Assembly (NCBI GenBank): GCA_049514435.1
Contig: JBEKVB010000001.1
Span: 124,001-188,000 of the forward strand
Direction of reading: 5' to 3'
Origin: UBA4810 sp002479215
GTDB lineage: Bacteria > Desulfobacterota > Syntrophia > Syntrophales > Smithellaceae
Length of the DNA: 64,000 bases
Below the pieces are notes generated by a model. The model had not been told where the DNA came from and did no database searches. It was given only the letters and a program-made list of their open reading frames with translations. Within the stretch, counting starts at the first letter, position 1, and each line of letters starts with the position of its first letter. Positions 36,701 to 45,712 of the stretch are shown piece after piece. The position numbers and the translations under genes were made by a program.

Positions 36701-37161
36701 ATTCTGCCTTTAAGGATTAAATCGTTGATTTCACCATGCAGACAAGCGCTGGAAGCGATAAGGCCTTCGGAACATTCTTTGAGTATTTCTTTATCCACTC
36801 TCGGCCTGTAATAAAAGCCTTCTAAATAACCCGCTGTCGTTAGCTTCATAAGATTTTTATAGCCCTGCATGTTTTTGACCAGAACAATCAAATGCCTGGC
36901 CGTTTCACCGATAGAGTAACTTTTGTCCAGGCGGCTGCGAGGCGCTACATATAATTCACAGCCGATTATCGGCTTTATACCCTGCTTGTAGGCCTGCTGG
37001 TAAAAATCAATCGCCCCGAACATATTGCCATGGTCGGTAATAGCGATAGCCGGCATCTTATATTCGCGCGCTTTTTTGAAAAGATCTTCGAGGCGAATCA
37101 TTCCGTCTAGAAGACTATATTGGGTATGGACATGTAGGTGTACAAAATCAGAGTGTTTCAT
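33697..37161 (-). CDS. dnaE: DNA polymerase III alpha subunit
   Basis: A 1154-residue replicative polymerase, close to E. coli DnaE (1160). The PHP domain opens with HLHVHTQYSLLDG (8-20). The palm has the catalytic acidic residues in MPDIDIDF and a later GRGSAAGSLVAYAL block; an HhH domain, an OB domain (VTIAGVISSLVEKQ) and a tau-binding C-terminus follow. The stop codon lies inside the 33570-33704 repeat element. Confidence 0.97.
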   Translation of the reverse strand: MKHSDFVHLHVHTQYSLLDGMIRLEDLFKKAREYKMPAIAITDHGNMFGAIDFYQQAYKQGIKPIIGCELYVAPRSRLDKSYSIGETARHLIVLVKNMQGYKNLMKLTTAGYLEGFYYRPRVDKEILKECSEGLIASSACLHGEINDLILKGRMDEAKKAARSYQAIFDDDNFFLELMENGIPEQKIANKALIEISKELSIPLVATNDCHYLNREHAEAHDVLLCIQTGKTIEDNDRMRLGTDQFYFRSPEEMHEIFSQTPEALSNTVSVAERCNLSLEFGKFYLPNFEIKNPEETLNDYLERKAREGLQKLIPDILKDQKESELEIREKYEKRLRDELEIIKAMGFAGYFLIVSDFVKHAKHNNIPVGPGRGSAAGSLVAYALKITTIDPIRYALFFERFLNPNRISMPDIDIDFCQEGRDEIIKYVTEKYGKDKVSQIITFGKMQAKAVIRDVGRALNIPYSEVDKIAKLVPNVLNINLDEAIKTEPRLAQEAKNNPQVAKLLSLSRILEGLNRHASTHAAGVVISDVPLVERVPLCIPKDEIVSQYSMNDIQTVGLTKFDFLGLKTLTVIKNSVNFIKESNNIDLDINSLPLNDKQTYELLMRGDTDGVFQLESDGMKDIMKNLKPDRIEDVIALIALYRPGPMKMVPEFISRKQGKTKISYGLPELEAILKETYGIIVYQEQVMQIANVIGGYTMSEADTLRKLMGKKQFAVIKEKEKPKFLEGAKKQKINENKAKVIWDQMETFGEYGFNKSHSTAYAMITYQTAYLKAKYPVAFMAALLTSEKDNRDKIIRYMSSCKEMGINILPPDINESFKDFSISGENIRFGLAAVKNVGEAAIDSIISAREKGNFSSFMDFLTRTDLRKTNKRVIESLIKCGAFDSLGYKRRQLMQYYEEAMEEAQRRQKETQSSQSSFFEEFDSGSSAKNGIKSNEMPDVPEWDQKELLSVEKEALGFYISGHPLLRFADRLKLVTNSDSSNLNTKKDKETVTIAGVISSLVEKQTRRKDVMCNITLEDLQGSVNIIFWADTYKKYYSVLHEDEPVVIQGIVDIGDESLKIIAQEAVALSKALENPYKQVRFMVNADKISNETIMSLNETIKKYHGKYDGYLHIINGKSETIIYLGDEMRVDINEKLKKEADSILGEGATVYS

Positions 37162-37211
37162 AATTACACTTTGTCCGGAATAAATATATTGATAAAAAAA
37201 TTTATAAGTTC

Positions 37212-38672
37212 TTAATCCAGCCAGTAATTAGGAGCTTCTTTGGTAATAATTACGTCATGGACATGGCTTTCTTTCAACCCGGCCTGAGTAATTCGGATAA
37301 AGCGAGCCTTTTCCATCAATTCCGGGATTGTTTTACAACCGACATAACCCATGCCTGCCTTGAACCCGCCGATCAATTGGAGAATGCTTGCTGAAAGTGA
37401 ACCACGGAAAGGCACCCTACCCTCAATTCCTTCCGGTACTAGCTTCGATTGGCCTTCTATATCATCTTGATAATAACGGTCACGGCTGCCCAGTTTCATC
37501 GCTTCCAATGAACCCATACCGCGATAAACTTTATAGCTTCTTCCTTGAAACAAAACAGTTTCCCCGGGGCTTTCTTCCGTACCGGCGAACAATCCGCCGA
37601 CCATTACACTGTTTGCTCCGCAGGCAATTGCTTTGACAATATCACCTGAATATTTGATGCCGCCGTCCGCGATTACCGGAATATTATGCTTGGATGCCGC
37701 CTTGTAAACATCTCTGATGGCGCTCATCTGCGGAACGCCTACACCGGCGATAATGCGGGTTGTGCAAATCGAACCAGGACCGACACCGACTTTCACTGCA
37801 TCGACACCGGCATCAATTAAAGCTTTAGCACCTTCTGCTGTGGCAACATTGCCTGCAATTAATTCACATTTAGGAAAGTTAGCCTTCGTCGATTTAATGG
37901 CATTTATCACACCGCTAGAATGTCCATGTGATGCATCAATGACTATGACATCCGCTCCCGCAGAAAGCAGTGCGTCTATTCTGGCTTCCCTATCTATAAT
38001 ACCGACAGCAGCACCAACTCTCAGTCTGCCTAAAGAATCTTTGCAAGCACTGGGGTAGCGGCGAATCTTTTCGATATCCTTAATCGTAATAAGGCCTTTT
38101 AAATTGAATTCGTCATCTACTACCAGCAATTTTTCGATTCTATGTTTGTGGAGAAGCTTTTTCGAATCTTCCAGAGAAATGTTTGCAGACACAGTGATCA
38201 GATTTTTCTTGGTCATAACATCAGAAACAGTTTGATCTAAATTTTCTTCAAATCGTAAATCGCGATTAGTCAGTATTCCGACCAGTTTACCTTTTTTCAC
38301 CACGGGGACACCGGATATGGAATATTTGCTCATTAGCTCCAGTGCAGCGCTTACCTTCTGATCCGGTTCTATTGTTATGGGATCGACAACCATACCGCTT
38401 TCCGATTTTTTGACCCGATCTACCTCGATGGCTTGCTGTTCTATGCTCATGTTGCGATGAATTATACCAATACCGCCTTCCTGAGCCATGCAAATAGCTG
38501 TGCGCGATTCAGTTACGGTATCCATCGCGGCCGAGATGATGGGGATATTCAAGGAAATATTTTTTGTTAACTTTGTGGAAGTATCGACATCCCGCGGCAA
38601 AATGCTGGAAGCCGAAGGAACAAGGAGAAGATCATCGAATGTTAAAGATTCTTTTACCACATCATCAAGCAT
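37212..38672 (-). CDS. guaB: IMP dehydrogenase
   Basis: A 486-residue enzyme converting IMP to XMP, the rate-limiting step to GMP. The TIM barrel is interrupted by two CBS domains (about 95-210). The catalytic loop GPGSICTTRIIAGVGVPQ carries the active Cys, and the flap ends in VEGRVPFRG-like sequence. Length is standard (about 487). Confidence 0.97.
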   Translation of the reverse strand: MLDDVVKESLTFDDLLLVPSASSILPRDVDTSTKLTKNISLNIPIISAAMDTVTESRTAICMAQEGGIGIIHRNMSIEQQAIEVDRVKKSESGMVVDPITIEPDQKVSAALELMSKYSISGVPVVKKGKLVGILTNRDLRFEENLDQTVSDVMTKKNLITVSANISLEDSKKLLHKHRIEKLLVVDDEFNLKGLITIKDIEKIRRYPSACKDSLGRLRVGAAVGIIDREARIDALLSAGADVIVIDASHGHSSGVINAIKSTKANFPKCELIAGNVATAEGAKALIDAGVDAVKVGVGPGSICTTRIIAGVGVPQMSAIRDVYKAASKHNIPVIADGGIKYSGDIVKAIACGANSVMVGGLFAGTEESPGETVLFQGRSYKVYRGMGSLEAMKLGSRDRYYQDDIEGQSKLVPEGIEGRVPFRGSLSASILQLIGGFKAGMGYVGCKTIPELMEKARFIRITQAGLKESHVHDVIITKEAPNYWLD

Positions 38673-38706
38673 TATACCCTCCGTTATAATATAATCTTAA
38701 TATTTA

Positions 38707-39162
38707 TTAATACCTATTAATATAATATTTTTGACCGTTTAATCTGATGAAAAACATTTCTTCATTTTCCGACTGCTCGATAAATTCGGCCAACTGGTAA
38801 TAACTTTTACGGGAAAATCTGGCGGCAAACTTTCCTTCCTTCACCTGGCAGTAAAGAACATTATCTTTGCCTATTTGTAAAGTGCTCAAATCCAATATTT
38901 CCAAGGAATCATCGGTCAATAGAATGTAAATATTATCATGATCGTCCGTAGGAAATCCCGTTTTATAAACGGCGGAAACAACAAAAGCTGTGTCTTCCAC
39001 ATCAAGATAACAGTGTTCTTCACCCAGTTCAATTAAGTATTTTCCGCATTCATCAACTTTAAGATGTTCAAAAAAAACGCATAATATTTCTTTGCGAAAC
39101 ATATGCGCACCACGATAGTACCAGGTGCCTTCTTTATCGATTTTAATCTCACTTTCTTCCAT
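38707..39162 (-). CDS. DUF1285-family protein
   Basis: A 151-residue cytoplasmic protein resembling DUF1285: KIDKEGTWYYRGAHMFRKEI at the start, then an acidic VEDTAFVVSAVYKT block. Function unknown. It lies seven bases after dtd on the same strand, so the two are probably co-transcribed. Confidence 0.75.
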   Translation of the reverse strand: MEESEIKIDKEGTWYYRGAHMFRKEILCVFFEHLKVDECGKYLIELGEEHCYLDVEDTAFVVSAVYKTGFPTDDHDNIYILLTDDSLEILDLSTLQIGKDNVLYCQVKEGKFAARFSRKSYYQLAEFIEQSENEEMFFIRLNGQKYYINRY

Positions 39163-39169
39163 GGTTTTT

Positions 39170-39619
39170 TTAGAAATTCTTTCTGCTATCGAGTAAAATT
39201 GTCACCGGACCGTTATTAACAAGTTCAATCCGCATCATCTCCTGAAATTTTCCGGTCGCCAAATATTTTACCTTCTTTTGGGCTTCCCGGACAAAATATT
39301 CATAAAGTTCATTAGCTTTCAGTGGTTCTTCGGCCCTGACGAACGAAGGTCTTCGTCCCTTGGTGCAATCACCTAAAAGAGTAAATTGGGAAACGACCAA
39401 CATTTCACCGTCAATATCCAGCAATGAACGGTTCATTTTTCCTTCGTCATCTTCGAAAATGCGCAAATTGATCGATTTCTCCAGAATATAATCAGCGCCA
39501 ATTTTTGTATCCTCCTTTTCTATTCCCAAAAAAATAACAATTCCAGCTTTTATCGAGGAAAACTCTTCGTGATTGATTATAACACCGGCACGGTCGACTC
39601 TCTGAATAACTGCACGCAT
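39170..39619 (-). CDS. dtd: D-aminoacyl-tRNA deacylase
   Basis: A 149-residue enzyme that hydrolyses D-amino acids off tRNA. Family signatures are MRAVIQRVDRAGV at the N-terminus, LVVSQFTLLGDCTKGRRPSF with the SQFTL motif, and LVNNGPVTILLDS with the Gly-cisPro-type NGPVT motif. Length is standard. Confidence 0.96.
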   Translation of the reverse strand: MRAVIQRVDRAGVIINHEEFSSIKAGIVIFLGIEKEDTKIGADYILEKSINLRIFEDDEGKMNRSLLDIDGEMLVVSQFTLLGDCTKGRRPSFVRAEEPLKANELYEYFVREAQKKVKYLATGKFQEMMRIELVNNGPVTILLDSRKNF

Positions 39620-39811
39620 TGAAAATCCTGCTTAAATTTAGCGTATGCTAGCAACAAATTGTTCTGCGTTCAAGTCATTTCTATGACGATAATTCAATTT
39701 TACAATTTAAAGATTCTTTCATTGAATTACAAAATATTTTTTGATATTTTACTTTGCAACTGATTGAATTATCAAGACAGTTTTGCTAATAATGATTGTA
39801 GGAGAAGAAAA

Positions 39812-40299
39812 ATGCAAAATTAATTTTTTATATTATCTTCGGCGCGGTTTTATTGCTTGCCGGTTGCAGCGTTTTCATATCCAAAAACTGGGGCAGCATT
39901 AGACCGGATACCGATGCGACTAACGCTTTTGAAAAGTTTCAAATTAACGCCAATTTAAACTACTATATCAGCGGCTCAGATGTTTACCCGACGTCAATTT
40001 TAGGATTGAATAAGGCCTATACGCTCGATACAGACTTGTGGAAAAAAATAGAAATGACGCCAGAATTATTTAGTGAACTTGTAACAAATATGCAAATGAG
40101 GTTATTGTCTTGCTGTGTAGAAAAGCAGGTAGGATTTATGATTCTCAACGATAAAGGCGAGCAAATCGGCATTTGGTACTCAATGCTTGCGGGAAGCATT
40201 GCTGTTAAAATGAAAGATGACAATAAAGTGGTTATATATCCGCCAAGGGATGATGTATATATGAAGTATGAAGACAAAACAAATGGCCGTAAATGGTAA
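39812..40299 (+). pseudogene. Lipoprotein gene with one-base frameshift in signal peptide
   Basis: A ribosome site AGGAG (39800-39804) precedes ATG 39812 at seven bases, but this frame stops after three codons. Adding one A to the run at 39816-39819 joins the ATG to the long downstream frame and gives MQKLIFYIIFGAVLLLAGCS, a perfect lipoprotein signal with lipobox LAGC. The remaining 140 or so residues are unrecognised. Either an A is missing from the sequence or the gene is broken; the only intact start in the long frame would be a TTG inside the signal peptide (39853). Confidence 0.7.
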
Positions 40300-40509
40300 A
40301 TCATTTTCAACAAGTATCCGCAGGGAAATTTAATAATCACACCTTATTTTGATTTCTAAGTAAGTATTTATTTTATCTTGACAAGAGCATTTTTTGTTGT
40401 TAAGGACTCCTCCATTTTAAGGTCAATGGCGTTCGTGAAAATTATTATTATCTATTTTTACCGCAACGTCTTTAAAAAGGATAATTTATCATATAGGAGG
40501 ATCATTCAA

Positions 40510-40794
40510 ATGCTTTGTCAAACTGTTAAAGCGGAACTTGACTGTGCTTTCATGAGCAAAAAAGGTTGCGGTTTCTTTGGCGGTAGTTGTCATGCAGTAA
40601 TTGCGCAGTGCGAGGATTGCAGCAAGATAATGAATTATGAATCCGGCAAATACTGCGTTGTTTATCCGGATCCATCAAGCAAGTGGCTCAATGGAAAGTG
40701 TCCAACCGCAACTCACATCAAGTTGGAACTAAACGAAACAACGCAAAAAATCAATCCGCTAAAAGCTTCCAAGAGATCTAGTAAAAAAGGATAA
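40510..40794 (+). CDS. PxxKW family cysteine-rich protein
   Basis: A 94-residue small protein with nine or so Cys, including CGFFGGSCHAV, QCEDCSKI and YPDPSSKWLNGKCP, the last containing the PxxKW signature. The family is found mainly in deltaproteobacteria and is of unknown function; metal or cluster binding is plausible. The start is placed at ATG 40510, with AGGAGG at 40495-40500 nine bases upstream; the frame stays open further upstream but that part looks non-coding. Confidence 0.85.
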   Translation: MLCQTVKAELDCAFMSKKGCGFFGGSCHAVIAQCEDCSKIMNYESGKYCVVYPDPSSKWLNGKCPTATHIKLELNETTQKINPLKASKRSSKKG

Positions 40795-40824
40795 CAACGA
40801 ATTTTTGCAATCTTTTCAGAAACT

Positions 40825-40851
40825 AAAAGCTGGCTGTTATCGCCGGCTTTT
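40825..40851. terminator. Bidirectional terminator between PxxKW and MerR genes
   Basis: AAAAGCTGGC (40825-40834) pairs with GCCGGCTTTT (40842-40851) around a seven-base loop, one G-T pair. A-rich on one side and T-rich on the other, it can end both convergent genes; it overlaps the merR stop. Confidence 0.7.
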
Positions 40852-41189
40852 TAGCTAATCATTTTTCTTATTTGCTCTAATTCTTGTTTAATCCGAATTA
40901 GTTTTTGTTTCTCATAATTTTCATTTTCCAGTTCGCCATTCCCACGCATTTTATAAAGCTGCTTTTTCGCACCATCAATGGTAAAACGCTGCGTGTAAAG
41001 CAGATTCCTTATTGTCAGTAATTCCTGCACATCTTTTTTTCTGTATAAACGTTGTGCAGAACGGGTTCGCACCGGTTTGACTGTTCTAAATTCAGTTTCC
41101 CAATACCTGATAACGTACGGTTCTACATTGAGGATTTTACTTACTTCACCAATACGGAAATAAGCCTTGTCGGGAATTATTATCTCCAT
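40851..41189 (-). CDS. MerR-family transcriptional regulator
   Basis: A 112-residue regulator consisting of the winged-helix MerR DNA-binding domain (FRIGEVSKILNVEPYVIRYWETEF, residues 11-34) plus a short coiled tail; there is no separate effector domain and no cysteine cluster. It follows ihfA, as such small MerR proteins commonly do in the pheST-ihfA region of deltaproteobacteria. Confidence 0.9.
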   Translation of the reverse strand: MEIIIPDKAYFRIGEVSKILNVEPYVIRYWETEFRTVKPVRTRSAQRLYRKKDVQELLTIRNLLYTQRFTIDGAKKQLYKMRGNGELENENYEKQKLIRIKQELEQIRKMIS

Positions 41190-41263
41190 ACAATTCCTGA
41201 ATCCTTACGGCCAAATTCCCCTGCACATCAGAGAGGTAATAAAAAAATACAATACCTTAACTT

Positions 41264-41299
41264 TACTTTAAATTATGCCAAAAATTGGCATTTAAAGTA
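41264..41299. other. Strong hairpin between ihfA and merR
   Basis: TACTTTAAAT...GCCAA (41264-41281) pairs with TTGGCATTTAAAGTA (41285-41299), with a three-base bulge; its core ATGCCAAAAATTGGCAT (41275-41291) is a perfect palindrome. There is no T run, so it may be a processing or operator site rather than a terminator. Confidence 0.45.
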
Positions 41300-41338
41300 T
41301 TTAAAAATGTGTGTGCAGGCGGATAATTCTATTTATTA

Positions 41339-41611
41339 TTAATTTAACGCTTTGCGCAATACCTGAGATGATTTAAAGGTCAACACTCTGCGCGCAGTAA
41401 TGGAGATTTCTTGGCCGGTTTGCGGATTGCGGCCGCGGCGAGACCTTTTTTCTTTTACTACGAAGTTACCAAATCCGGAAATCTTCACTTTTTCACCTTG
41501 CGCGAGTTTATCTTTAATAAGGTCAAACACAGATTCAACAATATCCGCCGAATCTTTCTTAGAAAAACCCAGCTTTTCGTAAACACTTTGGATGATATCA
41601 ATTTTCGTCAT
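41339..41611 (-). CDS. ihfA: Integration host factor alpha subunit
   Basis: A 90-residue HU/IHF-family DNA-bending protein. It has the KIDIIQSVYEKLGFSK start, KISGFGNF and the DNA-contacting arm RRGRNPQTGQEI. It lies 28 bp after pheT, the usual place for ihfA. It would assist sigma-54 promoters such as the one at 59675. Confidence 0.93.
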   Translation of the reverse strand: MTKIDIIQSVYEKLGFSKKDSADIVESVFDLIKDKLAQGEKVKISGFGNFVVKEKRSRRGRNPQTGQEISITARRVLTFKSSQVLRKALN

Positions 41612-41639
41612 TTTTCTCCCTCCGTTTTTTTACTTCGTC

Positions 41640-44054
41640 TTATTGCTCGCCTCTTATTTTTGCATTCGTTAATTTAACGATGTTTCGTATAATCCTATCG
41701 TGGACGCTATTTATCTCAATATCAGTAAGCGTCCGGTCAGCTGCACGATAAGAAAACCTCAAACCAATACTTTTCTTTCCTTCCGGTATTTCTTTCCCTT
41801 GATATATATCAAAAATTACCACATTTTCAAGTAAATCTTCATGTTGATTCAAAACAATATTCAGCATCTGATCCGCTTCCAATGCCGCGGGAATAACAAA
41901 AGCGACATCGCGTGTCACTGCCGGAAATTTTGATATTTCTTTGCATAAGATACTTTGCCCCAAGTGCTTAACTAAAATATCCAGATTAATTTCAAACACA
42001 TAGGCATTGTTTTTTATATCCATCTTTTCCATAATTTTCGGATGAACACAGCCTAAATAACCCATATGCAAGTCATCTAAATAGACAGCGCAAGATTTAC
42101 CGGGATGCAAGAATGGCTCAGTATTTGCCGAGTGGTACTGGTAATTTTTTAATTTTAAATCGAAAAATATGTTTTCGAGGCAGCCTTTCAGGTCAAAGAA
42201 GTCTGCACTTTCATTAGAACCCCATAAAGCATCGCTAATATTGCCCGCTAAAAGTCCGGCCAGCATGTTTTTTTCCTCCGGCAGCTCACCTTTCTTGCGC
42301 TGAAGAAATGTTCTGCCTATTTCAAATAACTTCAAATCATCAGAGCCGTTATTAACGTTATTTTCCCACATCTGAAGCAGTCCATAAACCATAGTCGTTC
42401 GCATAGCGGATTGATCTTCCGTCAGCGGATTTTTTATCCGCACCAAACTCCGCCTTTCATCATTTGCCGATAAAAAAAGATGGTCGACAAAAGAGGGATT
42501 GCCGAAACTGTAATTGACTATTTCCGAATACCCGCTGCCGTTAAGTAATTGTCTGATTCTTTCTTCCAGATCCAAGCGGGGGATAACAGTCATTTCCGTA
42601 AGCGCAGCATTAGGCATGGTTACCGGCACACTATCATAACCATAAAGCCTGATGACTTCTTCGATCAGGTCAATTTCTCTGGTTATATCGCTTCTAAATG
42701 TTGGGGGTTTAATAATATACTTTCCCTTATCAATTTGTTTTACAAGCATGCCGATGCTATGTAATACTCGAACAACGTCTTTTGATCCGATAGATGTGCC
42801 TATTACTTCCCGGATTCGGTCAATACGCAAGGTAATGTCTTTAATAGCGGGAACCTTTCGTGGATATTCATCGATGTAATTTTTACAAATAATTCCGCCG
42901 GAAAGATCAGCAATGAGTTGCGCCGCGCGGTTGAGCGCTCTCACCACTCCCTCCGGATCAATGCCCCTTTCAAAGCGAAAAGACGCATCGGTGGACATAG
43001 ACAATCTACGCGCTGAACGGCGAATTGAAGTGGGATTAAAATAGGCGCTTTCCAGCAAAATAACCGGCGTATCTTCCTTTACTTCAGAGTTTTGACCGCC
43101 CATAATACCGCCAATGGCGACAGGCTTTAAACCATCACATATCAGTAAAGTGTCCGCGGAAAGTTTACGGCTTTTTCCATCGAGTGAAATAAATTCTTCA
43201 TTTTCTTTGGATTTGCGGACAACAATCCTTCCTTTTGCCAGGAAGCGAAAATCAAAAGCATGCAGGGGCTGTCCCATCTCCAGCATAACAAAGTTGGTGA
43301 CATCAACAATGTTATTAATAGCGCGCATTCCGGCCGCCTCGAGCCTTGTCTTCATCCAGACAGGCGATGTACCGATTTTTACGTTTTTGATCATCCTGGC
43401 CGTGTAACGCGGACAAAGGTCTGCATCAATGATTTTGACTGAAGTCAATTTGCTGATATCTTCGGAGGATTCTTTAACCTTCACGGATGGCTGTTTCATT
43501 TTTTTACCGGTAATGGCGGCCACTTCTCGCGCCATGCCGATCATACTTAAGCAATCAGAACGATTGGGCGTCACACTTACGCCTAAAACAGTGTCACCTA
43601 TGTTTAGAGCCGTCTCTAATGGCAAACCCAGCGACAAATCTGCAGGCAAATGCATAATCCCGGAGGCATCGTCGCCGATTTCCAGTTCGGTCTCCGAACA
43701 GAGCATGCCTTCCGATTTCTCCCCGCGCAAAACTGATGACTTGATTGTATATTCGCCGGGAATAACCGCTCCAACTTTTGCCAGAGGAACAATATCGCCT
43801 GACTTTATATTCTTAGCGCCGCAAACAACAGGATAATTATGCTTGCCGTCACTCACTGCACAAAGAGATAACTTATCCGCATTCGGATGAGGTTTTACCG
43901 ACAAAATCTTGGCAACGACAATACCGCTAAATTGCGGAAGAATGGTTTTGATCTCGTCCACTTCCAACCCGGCCATAGTCAATTTATCAGCCAGTTCCAA
44001 CGCTGTTAGATCAATATCAACATAATCTTTAAGCCATTTGAGGCTGACCAGCAT
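41640..44054 (-). CDS. pheT: Phenylalanyl-tRNA synthetase beta subunit
   Basis: An 804-residue subunit. It has the N-terminal tRNA-binding OB domain (about 40-150: FSGIVVAKILSVKPHPNADKL), B3/B4 editing domain (about 210-390), B5 domain, and the C-terminal anticodon-binding (FDX-ACB) domain beginning near ISKFPAVTRDVAFVIP. Length is standard. It is immediately downstream of pheS. Confidence 0.97.
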   Translation of the reverse strand: MLVSLKWLKDYVDIDLTALELADKLTMAGLEVDEIKTILPQFSGIVVAKILSVKPHPNADKLSLCAVSDGKHNYPVVCGAKNIKSGDIVPLAKVGAVIPGEYTIKSSVLRGEKSEGMLCSETELEIGDDASGIMHLPADLSLGLPLETALNIGDTVLGVSVTPNRSDCLSMIGMAREVAAITGKKMKQPSVKVKESSEDISKLTSVKIIDADLCPRYTARMIKNVKIGTSPVWMKTRLEAAGMRAINNIVDVTNFVMLEMGQPLHAFDFRFLAKGRIVVRKSKENEEFISLDGKSRKLSADTLLICDGLKPVAIGGIMGGQNSEVKEDTPVILLESAYFNPTSIRRSARRLSMSTDASFRFERGIDPEGVVRALNRAAQLIADLSGGIICKNYIDEYPRKVPAIKDITLRIDRIREVIGTSIGSKDVVRVLHSIGMLVKQIDKGKYIIKPPTFRSDITREIDLIEEVIRLYGYDSVPVTMPNAALTEMTVIPRLDLEERIRQLLNGSGYSEIVNYSFGNPSFVDHLFLSANDERRSLVRIKNPLTEDQSAMRTTMVYGLLQMWENNVNNGSDDLKLFEIGRTFLQRKKGELPEEKNMLAGLLAGNISDALWGSNESADFFDLKGCLENIFFDLKLKNYQYHSANTEPFLHPGKSCAVYLDDLHMGYLGCVHPKIMEKMDIKNNAYVFEINLDILVKHLGQSILCKEISKFPAVTRDVAFVIPAALEADQMLNIVLNQHEDLLENVVIFDIYQGKEIPEGKKSIGLRFSYRAADRTLTDIEINSVHDRIIRNIVKLTNAKIRGEQ

Positions 44055-44068
44055 AAAGAAAATCTCTC

Positions 44069-45085
44069 CTAAAATTGTTTAAGGAATCGAAAGTCGTTTT
44101 CAAAAAATAATCGAATATCGGAAATGCCGTACTTCAGCATGGCTATTCGTTCCAGACCAAGCCCAAAAGCAAAGCCCGTATATTTTTCGGAGTCATAACC
44201 GACATTTTTGAAAACTGCGGGATCAACCATACCTGAACCCAGGATTTCCAGCCACCCGCTCTGTCCGCAAACCCGGCAGCCACGCCCCTGACACATTACA
44301 CAGCGGATATCAACCTCCGCCGAAGGCTCTGTAAAGGGGAAAAAACTTGGCCGAAACCGCAAGATAGTTTCTTTACCGAAAATCTTCCGGAGAAAAACAG
44401 TTAAAATTCCTTTCAAATCGCTAAAACGGACGCCTTTATCTACCATTAATCCTTCTATTTGATGAAACATGGGGGTGTGGGAAACGTCGGAATCACGCCG
44501 GTAAACTCTTCCGGGTGATAAAATCCTTATCGGCGGCTGAACCTTTTCCATTATCCGTACCTGAACCGGCGATGTATGAGTGCGCAAAACTATATTTTCT
44601 TCGATATAAAAAGTGTCCTGCATATCCCTGGCAGGGTGATCTTTGGGAATATTGAGAGCTTCAAAATTATAATAATCCAATTCTACTTCCGGGCCCTCGA
44701 CCACGGAAAAACCAAACGAAGCAAAGATGGCGCAGATTTCCCGACGGATTTTAATTACAGGGTGAATTCTGCCGTAACGAACAGACCTTCCCGGCAAGGT
44801 AACATCAATTTTTTCTTTTAATAAGATGTTTTCTTTTTGCAACTGAGATTTATGCTGGAGCGCTTCTTCAATCTTGGTATTGAGCAGTTCTTTAAGCTCA
44901 TTGCTGCGCTTTCCTAATAAAGGCTTTTCGGTATCAGGCACCTGGGCAATGTTACGTAAAAGGCCGGTCAAAAGCCCTTTGCGGCCCAGGTATTTTGTTC
45001 TAACAGCTGAAATTTCATCTTCCGTTGTTGCCGCATCAATTTCGGCAAGAGCGTTATTCTCCAGCTGTTGAAGATTGCCGATCAT
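44069..45085 (-). CDS. pheS: Phenylalanyl-tRNA synthetase alpha subunit
   Basis: A 338-residue class II synthetase subunit. Motif 2 is RVYRRDSDVSHTPMFHQIEG and motif 3 is FAFGLGLERIAMLKYGI; the aromatic-binding FxPSFFPFTEPS block is intact. It carries the zinc-like CVMCQGRGCRVCG segment found in many bacteria. Its ATG overlaps the end of rplT by four bases. Confidence 0.97.
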   Translation of the reverse strand: MIGNLQQLENNALAEIDAATTEDEISAVRTKYLGRKGLLTGLLRNIAQVPDTEKPLLGKRSNELKELLNTKIEEALQHKSQLQKENILLKEKIDVTLPGRSVRYGRIHPVIKIRREICAIFASFGFSVVEGPEVELDYYNFEALNIPKDHPARDMQDTFYIEENIVLRTHTSPVQVRIMEKVQPPIRILSPGRVYRRDSDVSHTPMFHQIEGLMVDKGVRFSDLKGILTVFLRKIFGKETILRFRPSFFPFTEPSAEVDIRCVMCQGRGCRVCGQSGWLEILGSGMVDPAVFKNVGYDSEKYTGFAFGLGLERIAMLKYGISDIRLFFENDFRFLKQF

Positions 45086-45441
45086 GCCGCCTGCTCGCCT
45101 TTTGCTATTAAAACAACTTGGGCGAAACCCTGCGGATCATTGACAGCCAGTTCCGCTAGTATTTTACGATCCAACTCAATGCCGGATTTTTTCATACCAT
45201 CAACCAACCGGCTGTAAGATATATTATTGAGACGGGCCGCGGCATTAATACGGGCGATCCATAATTGACGAAATTCCCTTTTTCTTGCCCGGCGATCACG
45301 ATAAGCGTATTTCATCGCTTTATTTACGGCTTCAGTGGCTGTTCTGATCAGACGGCTGCGTGCGCCAAAGAAACCTTTGGCCAGTTTTAAAATCTTTCTT
45401 CTTTTTTTGCGGGCTGTGATACCCCTCTTTACCCTGGACAT
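45082..45441 (-). CDS. rplT: 50S ribosomal protein L20
   Basis: A 119-residue, very basic ribosomal protein (start MSRVKRGITARKKRRKILK) that binds 23S rRNA and, in enterobacteria, represses its own operon. Its stop overlaps the pheS start by four bases, coupling the two. Confidence 0.97.
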   Translation of the reverse strand: MSRVKRGITARKKRRKILKLAKGFFGARSRLIRTATEAVNKAMKYAYRDRRARKREFRQLWIARINAAARLNNISYSRLVDGMKKSGIELDRKILAELAVNDPQGFAQVVLIAKGEQAA

Positions 45442-45487
45442 TTCTTTTTCTCTCCTAATTAATAACGAATATAATAATCCCTACTAC

Positions 45488-45685
45488 CTACAGATAGGGA
45501 ATAAGCCGCTTAATTTCCTTTAAGTTTGCCGAATCAACCAAAGTGCTTCTTCTTAAACCTCTTTTTCTCTTGGTCGTCTTTTTCGTGAGAATATGGCTGG
45601 CAAAGGCCTTACTGCGTTTAACTTTGCCCTTTGCAGTAATCGAAAAGCGCTTAGCGGCTCCTCTGTGTGTTTTCAGTTTTGGCAT
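45488..45685 (-). CDS. rpmI: 50S ribosomal protein L35
   Basis: A 65-residue basic ribosomal protein with the family start MPKLKTHRGAAKRF and the block SHILTKKTTKRKRGLR. Second gene of the infC-rpmI-rplT unit. Confidence 0.96.
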   Translation of the reverse strand: MPKLKTHRGAAKRFSITAKGKVKRSKAFASHILTKKTTKRKRGLRRSTLVDSANLKEIKRLIPYL

Positions 45686-45712
45686 TTAATCTCCTCTGTT
45701 TCAGCATTTTTA

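Noticed and set aside
40378..40509. Open frame extending the PxxKW gene upstream to an ACA/TTG-type start.
   Set aside because: AGGAGG sits just before ATG 40510 and the extra 44 residues look non-coding.
41190..41338. tRNA-Pro or other RNA gene, often found near ihfA/merR.
   Set aside because: No cloverleaf arms or T-loop consensus were found; only a palindrome is present.
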